Of a stretch of DNA of 64,000 nucleotides, positions 1-7,092 are shown piece by piece. A program made the position numbers and the translations under genes. The notes beneath the pieces are model-generated. The model made no database searches and was not told the DNA's origin. It worked only from the letters and a program-made list of their open reading frames with translations. Source of the DNA: Stenotrophomonas acidaminiphila (GTDB lineage Bacteria > Pseudomonadota > Gammaproteobacteria > Xanthomonadales > Xanthomonadaceae); the NCBI RefSeq assembly GCF_001431595.1, contig NZ_LDJO01000012.1, positions 1-64,000 on the forward strand. Direction: 5' to 3'. Position 1 is the first letter of the stretch, and each line of letters opens with the position of its first letter.

Positions 1-51
1 GGGAGGAGCTTGGTGCAGGGGCATTGCCGGGGGTCCGCGGGGTATGGCTTT

Positions 52-81
52 CTATACGGTATCGCCGGCCCATTGGATGCA
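52..81 (-). promoter_or_regulatory. Predicted ECF (ChrR-sigma) promoter firing off the left edge
   Basis: Read on the minus strand, TGCATCCA (81-74) is followed after exactly 14 bases by CCGTATAG (59-52). This is the same element and spacing as the promoter of the sigma gene itself (101-130) and as the divergent pair at 5247-5302. It faces away from the sigma gene, so it should transcribe a regulon member lying left of position 1. The sequence match is direct; promoter function is inferred. Confidence 0.65.
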
Positions 82-100
82 GTCGCCGCGGTTATCGGCG

Positions 101-130
101 TGCATCCAAACCGGGGCCGGCCGCGTACAA
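101..130 (+). promoter_or_regulatory. Predicted autoregulatory ECF promoter of the sigma/chrR operon
   Basis: TGCATCCA (101-108), a 14-base spacer and GCGTACAA (123-130) form a -35/-10 pair of the ECF type (CGTA core in the -10). Three more copies with identical spacing occur in the window, all beside genes expected in a ChrR-sigma regulon. Transcription would start near 137, which excludes the far-upstream start codon at position 10 and fits translation from 223. Confidence 0.7.
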
Positions 131-222
131 GCAGGCAGATGACCGCACCGCCTGCCAACTGCCCTACCATGTGCCCGGACGCCCACCCTGGAGACCTGTC
201 GCCCTTCGAGGCGGCCAGAGTC

Positions 223-807
223 ATGTCGATCGCAGAAACGAGCCTGGGCAACCCCGGTTACTGGTCCGCGCAGATGCAGGCCGTCGCCGTGCAGCGCGAC
301 CAGCGCTGCTTCATGCGTATCTACGATCACTTCGCGCCGCGGGTGCGGCTGTACCTGCGCGGTCTGGGCGCGCCGGAGATGGTGGCCGAGGAACTGGCGC
401 AGGAGGCGCTGCTGCGCCTGTGGCAGCGCGCCGACAGCTATGACCCGGCACGCAGTACCCTGTCGACCTGGCTGTTCCGGGTCGCGCGCAACCTGCATAT
501 CGACCGCCTGCGCCGCGAGAACCACTGGACGGCGGTGGAGATCGAGACCGATGACGGCCTGGAGCTGTGCGAGGAAACCGAGGATCCGGGCTTTTCCTCG
601 GCCGAGAGCTATGCGGCCCATGCCGATCTGAACGAACGCATCGAACGCCTGTCCGCCATCCAAGCACGCCTGATCCGCATGTCCTACTTCGAAGCCAAGT
701 CCCACCAGCAGATCTCCGACGAGCTGGGCATGCCGCTGGGAACGGTCAAGTCGTACATCCGGCGCGCCTTCCAGCAACTGCAGTCCAGCGTGCAGGGGGC
801 CGCATGA
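223..807 (+). CDS. ECF RNA polymerase sigma factor, ChrR-partnered (ECF11-like)
   Basis: A 194-residue sigma-70 family factor with only regions 2 and 4. Region 2 carries the core-binding and -10-recognition stretch around YDPARSTLSTWLFRVARN, and the region 4 helix-turn-helix lies near the end (HQQISDELGMPLGTVKSY). The next gene is a ChrR-type zinc anti-sigma overlapping by ATGA, which places the pair with the sigma/ChrR systems that answer singlet oxygen and organic peroxides in other proteobacteria. The frame stays open back to position 10, but the predicted promoter at 101-130 rules that start out. I chose ATG 223, with a weak purine-rich CGAGGCGG at 207-214; ATG 139 and 169 are alternatives. 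Family certain; the inducing signal is inferred. Confidence 0.92.
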   Translation: MSIAETSLGNPGYWSAQMQAVAVQRDQRCFMRIYDHFAPRVRLYLRGLGAPEMVAEELAQEALLRLWQRADSYDPARSTLSTWLFRVARNLHIDRLRRENHWTAVEIETDDGLELCEETEDPGFSSAESYAAHADLNERIERLSAIQARLIRMSYFEAKSHQQISDELGMPLGTVKSYIRRAFQQLQSSVQGAA

Positions 808-1472
808 GCCCGCGCCATCACCTGGACCCGGCGACCCTGGTCAGCCATGCAGCCGGCGCCCTGTCGCCGGCCATGGCGGCGGTGGCGGCCACCCACCTTG
901 AAGCCTGCCCGCACTGCCGGCGGCAACTGGCGCAGGCCGAGCACGTCGGCGGCGCGCTGCTGCAGCAGCAGCAGCCGGCCGTGGCCTCGGCGCGCGAGGC
1001 GCAGCTGCGCGGGGACATCCTGGCCCGGCTGCAGCAGCCGCTGCCGGCGGCCGCGCCCGAACCGGTACCGACGCCGCTGCATCGCCCTGCCGAACTGTTG
1101 CCGCGGGCGCTGCACCCCTACTTCGGGCGGACCTGGAAAGCGCTGCGCTGGCGCTGGGTCGCCCCCGGCGTGCATCTGGTCCGGGCCGCCGGAAGCAGCG
1201 GCGACACCCTGGTCATGCTCAAGATCGCGCCGGGCAAGAGCATTCCCCTGCACAGCCATCACGGCAGCGAGCTGACCCAGATCCTGCAGGGCGCGTACGA
1301 CGACGAACTGGGTCATTTCGGCCCGGGCGACATGGCCGACCTGGACAGCGACATCGAGCACCGGCCGATCACCTCGCCGGGGGTGCTGTGCATCTGCGTG
1401 GCGGCACTCGACGGCCCGCTGCGGTTCCGTGGCTGGCTGGCGCGCAAGATGCAGCCGATGGTCGGCCTGTAA
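804..1472 (+). CDS. chrR: ChrR-family zinc-binding anti-sigma factor
   Basis: A 222-residue anti-sigma factor with the two zinc domains of ChrR. The N-terminal anti-sigma domain has His6, His31, Cys35 and Cys38, the same numbers as in Rhodobacter ChrR. The C-terminal cupin has His150, His152, Glu156 and His186, whose spacing (2, 4, 30) equals that of the ChrR cupin zinc site. In that family the cupin is needed to release sigma in response to singlet oxygen, so a complete site suggests a functional sensor. Its ATG overlaps the sigma stop (ATGA, 804-807), so the pair is translationally coupled and probably made in equal amounts. Cytoplasmic, with no membrane segment. Confidence 0.92.
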   Translation: MSPRHHLDPATLVSHAAGALSPAMAAVAATHLEACPHCRRQLAQAEHVGGALLQQQQPAVASAREAQLRGDILARLQQPLPAAAPEPVPTPLHRPAELLPRALHPYFGRTWKALRWRWVAPGVHLVRAAGSSGDTLVMLKIAPGKSIPLHSHHGSELTQILQGAYDDELGHFGPGDMADLDSDIEHRPITSPGVLCICVAALDGPLRFRGWLARKMQPMVGL

Positions 1473-1534
1473 CCGGGCAGCCGGGCGGGTGCCGGGCCGC
1501 ATCCGGCCCGGCATCGCATGCGCCCCGGGCAGCT

Positions 1535-2254
1535 TCAGCCGCGATGGCGCAGCGAGAGGAACTCGCGGCGCAGCGCCGGGTCGTCGAGGAACCTGCCGCG
1601 CATCACGCTGTTGGTCATCTTCGAGCCGTCGTCCTTCACTCCGCGCCAGTGCATGCAGTAGTGGTCGGCTTCCATCACCACCGCCAGGCCGTCGGGCTTG
1701 AGCCGCTGTTCGAGCAGATGCGCGATCTGGCTCACCGCTTCTTCCTGGATCTGCGGCCGGCTCATGATCCACTCGATCAACCGCGCGTACTTGGACAGGC
1801 CGATCAGGTTGGAGCCGGCATCGGGCAGCACGCCGATCCAGACGTGGCCGATGATCGGGCACAGGTGATGCGAACAGGCGCTGCGCACCCGCAGTGGCCC
1901 GACGATCATCAGCTCGTTCAGGCGTTCGGCGTTGGGGAACTCGGTCACCGCCGGTGCCGGCTGGTAGCGGCCGGCGAACAGTTCGCGCACGAACATCTTC
2001 GCCAGCCGGCGGCCGGTGTCGCGGGTGTTGTGATCGTTGTCGGTATCGATCACCAGCGCGCGCAGCAGCTCCTGCGCCCTGCCGGCGACTTCGTCCTCGA
2101 TCGCGGCCAGCTCGCCGTCATGCAGGTAGTCGGCGATGTTGTCGTTGGCATGAAAGCGCTGACCCGCTAGCAGCAGGCGCTGGCGGACGCGCTCGGACGC
2201 CGGCAGAGGCAGCAGCGTGTCGAGCAGGGCAGGGGTGTTCGGTTGCTGGGACAT
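1535..2254 (-). CDS. folE: GTP cyclohydrolase I
   Basis: A 239-residue FolE, converting GTP to 7,8-dihydroneopterin triphosphate, the entry to folate and pterin synthesis. The zinc and active-site stretch (RSACSHHLCP), the later second cysteine (HYCMHWRG) and the SKYARLIEW core are present. It is the last gene of the leftward run lipocalin, TspO-like, PhrB, FolE, 107 bases after the photolyase stop. Its place in a stress operon beside a photolyase suggests a dedicated stress-inducible pterin supply rather than the housekeeping enzyme. That role is an inference; the enzyme assignment is firm. Confidence 0.93.
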   Translation of the reverse strand: MSQQPNTPALLDTLLPLPASERVRQRLLLAGQRFHANDNIADYLHDGELAAIEDEVAGRAQELLRALVIDTDNDHNTRDTGRRLAKMFVRELFAGRYQPAPAVTEFPNAERLNELMIVGPLRVRSACSHHLCPIIGHVWIGVLPDAGSNLIGLSKYARLIEWIMSRPQIQEEAVSQIAHLLEQRLKPDGLAVVMEADHYCMHWRGVKDDGSKMTNSVMRGRFLDDPALRREFLSLRHRG

Positions 2255-2361
2255 GGGGAGCGCTCGGTAACGGGACGGGGGAGGCCCGGTCCGGCAGGCA
2301 CCGCCGGGGCCGGGGCATGGTCGTGCTTACGCGGGCATCGGCGCTTTGGATGTGCGGATGG

Positions 2362-3891
2362 TCACAGCGCGTCCAGTCGCGCCCGCAGCTGCCCGGCCTG
2401 CTGCGCCAGCGCCTGGCGCTGGCCGGCCGGCATCCGTGCCAGTTGCCGGTAGGGCAGGGCCAGGCGCGGGTTGTGCTGCAGGCGCGGCGCATGCCGGGCA
2501 AGAAAATCCCAGTACAGCGCATTGAACGGACACGCGCGGGCGCCGGTGCGCAGATCCCGCCGGTAGCGGCATTGGCCGCAGTGGTCGCTCATCCGGTGCA
2601 GGTAGGCGGCCGCCGATACGTACGGCTTGGTGGCCAGCAGCCCGCCGTCGGCGAACTGGCTCATGCCCAGGGTGTTGGGCAGCTCGACCCATTCGAAGGC
2701 GTCGATGTAGATGCCGAGGTACCAGCGGTGCAGCGCCTGGGGGTCGAGCCCGGCGAGCAGCGCGAAGTTGCCGATCACCATCAGCCGCTGGATGTGGTGG
2801 GCATGGGCGTTGGCCAGCGACTGGCCGATGGCGCCGCGCACGCAGGCCATGTGCGTATCGCCGGTCCAGAACCAGTCCGGCAGCGGCAGGTCGTGGCCGA
2901 AGGCATTGCGCTGCGCGTACCCGGGCATCTGCGCCCAGTACACCCCGCGCACGTACTCACGCCAGCCCAGGATCTGGCGGATGAAGCCTTCCACCGCGGG
3001 CAGCGGCGCGCGGCCGTCGCGTGCGGCGGCTTCGGCGCTCGCGATTACTTCGGCCGGGTCGAGCATCTTCACGTTCAGCGCGAACGACAGCAGCGAATGG
3101 AACAGCCGCGGCGCGTGGGCGCTGATCGCATCCTGGTAGTCGCCGAAATGCGCCAGCCCGTGGTCGAGGAAGGCCTGCAGCTGCTGCAGCGCTTCGGCGC
3201 GGTCCAGCGGCCAGCGCAGCGCCTGCGCCTGCGGGTCGCCGAAACTGGCGACGCCGGCGGACTGGATGCACTGCCAGAGTGCGCGCAGGTCGTGCCGCGG
3301 CCGCGTGTCCGCCGGCTCCGGTGGATCGCCGCGCCAGGGCTTGCGGTTCTCCGCATCGAAGTTCCAGCGTCCGCCCAGGGGCCGGCCGTCGGGTTCCAGC
3401 AGTACGTGGTGGCGCCGCCGCATGTGCCGGTAGAACGGCTCCATGGTCCAGCGTTCGCGGCTGCCGAAGAAGCGTGCCGCCTCCTCGCGTCCAGCCAGGA
3501 AATGGTCGCTGTCCACGCAGCGCACCGGGATCGACTGCCCGGCCGCGTAGTGGCGCAGCTGCGCATCCAGCCGCCACTCGTCGGGTTGCTGGTACTCCAG
3601 CGTGGTGGCCGCGTGCACGGCCAGCAGCCGGTCCAGGTTGCCGGTCAGGGACTGGAGGTTGGCGGCGTCGTCGATGGCCAGGTAACCGACCCGGTGGCCT
3701 GCCGCGCGCAGCTGCGCGGCAAAGCGCCGCATCGCCGCGAAGATCGCCAGGATCTTCTGCGCGTGGTGCAGCACGTAGTCGGTTTCCTGGCGGACCTCCA
3801 TCAGCACGTACAGCACGTCCGCATCGGTGCGGGCGAACCACGGATGCCGCGGGTTGAGCTGGTCGCCCAGCAGCAGCCGCACGCAGGTCAC
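2362..3891 (-). CDS. phrB: FeS-cluster bacterial photolyase/cryptochrome (PhrB type)
   Basis: A 509-residue member of the FeS-BCP (COG3046) branch of the photolyase/cryptochrome family. With the GTG start at 3891, cysteines fall at 350, 438, 441 and 454, exactly the four [4Fe-4S] ligands numbered the same way in Agrobacterium PhrB, a (6-4) photolyase. The N terminus (LLLGDQLNP) and the FAD-binding half rich in Trp and His fit the family. Expected role: light-driven repair of (6-4) photoproducts using FAD and a lumazine antenna. The GTG overlaps the stop of the TspO-like gene (GTGA), so it is translationally coupled. The DUF2256 gene nearby is a usual partner of this branch. Confidence 0.9.
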   Translation of the reverse strand: MTCVRLLLGDQLNPRHPWFARTDADVLYVLMEVRQETDYVLHHAQKILAIFAAMRRFAAQLRAAGHRVGYLAIDDAANLQSLTGNLDRLLAVHAATTLEYQQPDEWRLDAQLRHYAAGQSIPVRCVDSDHFLAGREEAARFFGSRERWTMEPFYRHMRRRHHVLLEPDGRPLGGRWNFDAENRKPWRGDPPEPADTRPRHDLRALWQCIQSAGVASFGDPQAQALRWPLDRAEALQQLQAFLDHGLAHFGDYQDAISAHAPRLFHSLLSFALNVKMLDPAEVIASAEAAARDGRAPLPAVEGFIRQILGWREYVRGVYWAQMPGYAQRNAFGHDLPLPDWFWTGDTHMACVRGAIGQSLANAHAHHIQRLMVIGNFALLAGLDPQALHRWYLGIYIDAFEWVELPNTLGMSQFADGGLLATKPYVSAAAYLHRMSDHCGQCRYRRDLRTGARACPFNALYWDFLARHAPRLQHNPRLALPYRQLARMPAGQRQALAQQAGQLRARLDAL

Positions 3892-4640
3892 GCCGGGTCC
3901 CGTGGCAGTGGCGCGGAGAGCGCGTACTTCAATGCGACGCCGACCAGCAGCACCGCCAGCGCCAGCGCGACCAGCGCCGCCACGGTGGCACCGGCCAGGG
4001 GCGACTGGATCTGGCGCACGTACACGCCCATCAGCCCCCACACCGCGGGCAGGGCGTACCACGGATTGCCGCGCAGGGTGGCCAGCATGCCGAGCAGCAG
4101 CACCGCGGCCAGGCCGAACAGCGCCAGCGTCCACGGCAGCATGTCCTCGACCGGCAGCAGTTCGAACGCCACGATCACCTGGGCGGCGTTGAGGAACACG
4201 GCCAGTGAAACCCAGCCGGCATGCAACGACAGCGGCAGCCACTGCCACCATGGCTGGCGGACGTGGCGGCGGGTGTGCGAGGCCAGCCATGCCGCCGCCA
4301 GCAGGCAGCCCAGGCTCAGCCAGATGACCGCCAGCGCCAGCCAGAACCATTGCCGCGTGAACACCACCATCCACAGCGAGGTCAGGGCGAAGCCGGCGGC
4401 GGTGAACCGGCGGATGAGGCGCAGGCGCCGGCTGTCCTCGGCGCTGACCAGTTGCCCCAGCCCGAACACCACGTCCAGGGCGAAGATCGGGCCCCAGATC
4501 GCGAACGCGTAGCCGGCGGCGACGATCAGGGTCGGGTAGCGCGCGGAGATCTCGCCGTTGGTGGGGCCGAACAGGCCGCTGTTGGACAGCCATCCCACCA
4601 GCGGCATCGACAGCGCCAGCAGCAGTACCAGCCATTTCAT
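3888..4640 (-). CDS. TspO/MBR-like tryptophan-rich membrane protein
   Basis: A 250-residue integral membrane protein with about six to seven hydrophobic segments and many tryptophans, especially in the central WGPIFALDVV, WMVVFTRQWFW and WWQWLPL stretches. It resembles the longer branch of TspO-related tryptophan-rich sensory proteins, which bind porphyrins or other lipophilic ligands. The start at 4640 overlaps the lipocalin stop (ATGA); an ATG two codons upstream (4646) is the alternative. Its downstream end overlaps the phrB start. Placement with a lipocalin, another lipophilic-ligand protein, in a photo-oxidative stress operon suggests handling of porphyrins or oxidised lipids. The exact ligand is unknown. 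Confidence 0.7.
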   Translation of the reverse strand: MKWLVLLLALSMPLVGWLSNSGLFGPTNGEISARYPTLIVAAGYAFAIWGPIFALDVVFGLGQLVSAEDSRRLRLIRRFTAAGFALTSLWMVVFTRQWFWLALAVIWLSLGCLLAAAWLASHTRRHVRQPWWQWLPLSLHAGWVSLAVFLNAAQVIVAFELLPVEDMLPWTLALFGLAAVLLLGMLATLRGNPWYALPAVWGLMGVYVRQIQSPLAGATVAALVALALAVLLVGVALKYALSAPLPRDPA

Positions 4641-5215
4641 CGGCATTCTCCGTGGAAGGTGTCCTTGTCCTGGCCGGTCTCGGGCCAGCGCTGCGGCACC
4701 CGTTCGATCCGCGTGGTGTCGTAGCCCAGTGCCGCCGCGCGCTGCAGCATGGCCTGGTAGTCGGCCTCCGGCACGCTGGGCGTGCGCGCCATGTACCACA
4801 GGTAGTCACGCGCATCGCGCACCACCATGACCTGGCTGTAATCGGGCGCCAGCCAGCCGATCAGGTACTGCGCCTTGAACAGCCCGAAGAAGCGCACCTT
4901 CCATTCGGCATTGCCGGTGCCCGGCTGCACCAGCCCGGTGGATGCCAGCAGCTTCACCGGTGCCTGGAACCCGCCGGGGCGGTAGCGGTACCAGGTGCAT
5001 ACCCGCCCCTTGCTGTCCAGGCGGTAGGTTTCCACCGGGTTGTGGCTGTCGCGCTCCAGGCGCGTGGGAATGATCCCGATCACGTACCAGCGGCCCATGA
5101 AGCGTGGCAGGTCCACGGAGGTCACCGGCGTGATCGGGGCGGGCTTGGCCTGGGCGCAGCCGCCGAGCAGGGCGGCCATCAGCAGCGGCAGGACGAAGGG
5201 CCGGGCAAGGTGCAT
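4637..5215 (-). CDS. blc: Bacterial lipocalin, outer-membrane lipoprotein (Blc type)
   Basis: A 192-residue lipoprotein. It has a short signal peptide ending in the lipobox LLGGC, so it is predicted to be lipid-anchored in the outer membrane, and the lipocalin GRWY signature (PRFMGRWYVIG) just after. Blc proteins bind lysophospholipids and fatty acids and are induced by envelope stress. The frame opens at 5245, but the predicted -10 element at 5247-5254 puts the transcript start below that, so ATG 5215 (signal peptide directly following) or 5224 must be used; I chose 5215. First gene of the operon continuing to the TspO-like gene, phrB and folE. Confidence 0.9.
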   Translation of the reverse strand: MHLARPFVLPLLMAALLGGCAQAKPAPITPVTSVDLPRFMGRWYVIGIIPTRLERDSHNPVETYRLDSKGRVCTWYRYRPGGFQAPVKLLASTGLVQPGTGNAEWKVRFFGLFKAQYLIGWLAPDYSQVMVVRDARDYLWYMARTPSVPEADYQAMLQRAAALGYDTTRIERVPQRWPETGQDKDTFHGECR

Positions 5216-5246
5216 GGTGGGCATCGGCGATCGGGGAGATGCCATG

Positions 5247-5276
5247 GTTTACGCAGCAGCGTCCGCCATGGATGCA
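5247..5276 (-). promoter_or_regulatory. Predicted ECF promoter of the blc-tspO-phrB-folE operon
   Basis: Minus strand TGCATCCA (5276-5269), 14 bases, then GCGTAAAC (5254-5247). The element matches the sigma gene's own predicted promoter in both boxes and in spacing. Its -35 overlaps that of the rightward promoter at 5273-5302 inside the perfect 12-base palindrome TGGATGCATCCA (5269-5280). Confidence 0.7.
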
Positions 5277-5302
5277 TCCAGTTGCCGGCCGCCTGCGTAC
5301 AA
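5273..5302 (+). promoter_or_regulatory. Predicted ECF promoter of the DUF2256 operon
   Basis: TGCATCCA (5273-5280), 14 bases, then GCGTACAA (5295-5302). Both boxes are identical to those upstream of the sigma gene (101-130). The transcript would have a leader of about 115 bases before the DUF2256 start at 5426. Confidence 0.7.
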
Positions 5303-5425
5303 CACCGTGACTGCCTGGCCGCCTGCAGGGTTGACCGCCATGTCCACGCATCCGCCCGTCGTTGCCCCGGCGGCCGATCCTGCGCCGCCTGGCATCCTGG
5401 CGCCGTTGCCGGCGAGGGACCGCTG

Positions 5426-5566
5426 ATGCCGCGGATGCGCAGGAAGGCCGACCTGCCGCGGCGCACGTGCGCGACCTGCGGGCGTGCGTTCGCCTGGCGA
5501 CGCAAGTGGGCGCGCGACTGGGAAAGCGTGCGCTACTGTTCGCGGCGTTGCCGCGGGCGCAACTGA
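5426..5566 (+). CDS. DUF2256 zinc-ribbon-like small protein
   Basis: A 46-residue basic protein with the DUF2256 pattern: CATCGRAFAWRRKW, then W-x-S-V-R-YCSRRC. The two CxxC-like pairs suggest a bound metal. DUF2256 genes often sit beside FeS-type photolyase genes, as here, but their biochemical role is not known to me. It precedes the NAD(P)-binding protein by 11 bases and is divergent from the blc-phrB operon, with which it shares a two-way promoter. Recognised from sequence and context. Confidence 0.85.
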   Translation: MPRMRRKADLPRRTCATCGRAFAWRRKWARDWESVRYCSRRCRGRN

Positions 5567-5577
5567 GGAACGAAATC

Positions 5578-6243
5578 ATGGGCAAGCGGATTCTGCTGGT
5601 GGGCGCCACCGGCCTGGTCGGCCAGGGCGTGCAGCGCGTGCTGCTGGAATCGGACCTGGTCGAAGCGGTGAGCGTGCTGGCCAGGCGCCCGCCGGCATCG
5701 CCCGATCCCCGCGTGCAGGTGCTGCTGGCCGACGGCTTTTCCACGCAGGCGCTGGCCGCGCTCGACCTGCGCCGGCACGACGCCTGCCTGTACTGCGCCG
5801 GCCCGCTGCCCGTGGGCATGTCGGAGGCGGCTTACCGCGAGGCGACCGTGGTCACGCTGCAGCGGGTGCTGGCGGCATACGCCGGCGCCAATCCCGACGG
5901 CTTCGTGGCCTACATTTCCGGCAAGGGCGCCGATCCCGGCAGCGCGCTGATGCCGTTGCGGGTCAAGGGCGAGGCCGAGCAGGTGGTGGCCCGCTGTGGG
6001 CTGGCTTTCACCTGCCTGCGCCCGGGCATCGTCCGCCCGGTGCTTGGCGAGGTGTCGCCGCATCGGCTGCGGCGTGGGCTGTATGCGCTGGGCGACCCGC
6101 TGCTGGCGCTGCTGGGCGGCGCCGGCCCGCGGGTATTCACCACCACCGCGGCGATCGGCCACTGCCTGCTGCGCCTGGTTCAGGCCACCGGCCCGCGGCC
6201 GGCGGTGATCGACAATGCCGACATCGCTGCGGGTGGCGGCTGA
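5578..6243 (+). CDS. NAD(P)-binding Rossmann-fold protein (atypical SDR)
   Basis: A 221-residue protein with an N-terminal dinucleotide-binding motif (LLVGATGLVGQG) and an atypical short-chain dehydrogenase/NmrA-like fold. YISGKGAD and the LRPGIVRP loop resemble the substrate-binding part of that family. There is no clear catalytic YxxxK, so it may be a sensor or a reductase of unknown substrate. It follows the DUF2256 gene by 11 bases and should be co-transcribed from the ECF promoter at 5273-5302. ATG 5578 is preceded by GAGGAACGAA. Confidence 0.8.
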   Translation: MGKRILLVGATGLVGQGVQRVLLESDLVEAVSVLARRPPASPDPRVQVLLADGFSTQALAALDLRRHDACLYCAGPLPVGMSEAAYREATVVTLQRVLAAYAGANPDGFVAYISGKGADPGSALMPLRVKGEAEQVVARCGLAFTCLRPGIVRPVLGEVSPHRLRRGLYALGDPLLALLGGAGPRVFTTTAAIGHCLLRLVQATGPRPAVIDNADIAAGGG

Positions 6244-6327
6244 CCGGCGCCTGCCGCCGCCGCTGGCCGTGCTTCGCGCGCAGCCGCTATCCTTTTTCCC
6301 CGATTCCCGGCGCCAAGAACACCCTGC

Positions 6328-7092
6328 ATGAACTCCACCGACAAGCGCGCCGGTTGCGCCCTGTGCATCGACGCCCCGCCGCTGGATTTCGAGTTCAGCT
6401 ACGCGTTCCAGCCGATCGTGGATGTGCATGCGCGGCGGATATTCGCGCATGAAGGCCTGGTGCGCGGCACCGCGGGCGAACCGGCCGGCTCGGTGTTGTC
6501 GCGGATCACCCCGGCCAACCGCTACGCGTTCGACCAGGCCTGCCGCGACAAGGTCATCCAGACTGCTTCGCGGCTGCAGATGCCCTCGCACCTGTCGATC
6601 AACTTCATGCCCAACGCCATCTACCGGCCCGAGCTGTGCATCCGTTCCACGCTGCGCGCCGCGCGCCGCCACGGCTTCCCGGTCGAGCGGATCATCTTCG
6701 AGACCGTCGAGGGCGAGCAGGTCAGCGATGGCAACTGGCTGGCCGAGATCCTGAGCGAGTACCGGCGGATCGGCTTCAAGACCGCCATCGACGACTTCGG
6801 CGCCGGCTTTGCCGGGCTCAACCTGCTGGCCGATTTCCAGCCGGACATCGTCAAGCTGGACATGGCGCTGATCCGCGCGATCGACCAGAGCCGGCCGCGG
6901 CGCGCGATCGTCGCCGGCGTAGTGGCGATGTGCCGGCAACTGGACATCGAGGTGATCGCCGAAGGCATCGAGACCGCGGACGAGGCACGCTGCCTGGCCG
7001 ATCTGGGCATCGCGTTGATGCAGGGCTACTGGCTCGCACGGCCGCAGTTCGAGCGGATCACGCATGAGGACGAGATCCCATGGGCAGCATGA
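6328..7092 (+). CDS. Stand-alone EAL-domain c-di-GMP phosphodiesterase
   Basis: A 254-residue EAL domain with little else. The signature reads EGL instead of EAL, but the metal and catalytic residues are all present: Glu42, Asn92, Glu125, Asp155-Asp156, Lys176, Glu212 and Gln232. It is therefore likely an active phosphodiesterase hydrolysing c-di-GMP to pGpG. It has no attached sensor domain. Its 3' end overlaps the start of the next gene, a diguanylate cyclase, so the two opposing enzymes are made from one message. Confidence 0.88.
   Translation: MNSTDKRAGCALCIDAPPLDFEFSYAFQPIVDVHARRIFAHEGLVRGTAGEPAGSVLSRITPANRYAFDQACRDKVIQTASRLQMPSHLSINFMPNAIYRPELCIRSTLRAARRHGFPVERIIFETVEGEQVSDGNWLAEILSEYRRIGFKTAIDDFGAGFAGLNLLADFQPDIVKLDMALIRAIDQSRPRRAIVAGVVAMCRQLDIEVIAEGIETADEARCLADLGIALMQGYWLARPQFERITHEDEIPWAA

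Noticed and set aside
10..222. N-terminal extension of the ECF sigma factor to position 10
   Set aside because: It would start upstream of the predicted promoter and add about 70 low-complexity residues not present in the family.
3263..3270. TGGATGCA inside phrB as a leftward ECF -35 box
   Set aside because: The bases at the proper distance (3241-3248) do not contain a TACG/CGTA core.
1894..4512. An open frame of 872 codons on the plus strand opposite folE, phrB and the TspO-like gene
   Set aside because: It is antisense to three well-supported genes, is rich in Arg, Ala, Pro and His, and shows no family motif. High-GC genomes often keep the mirror frame open.
5216..5245. ATG 5245 as the lipocalin start
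   Set aside because: It lies beside the predicted -10 box, and the signal peptide starts properly at 5215.
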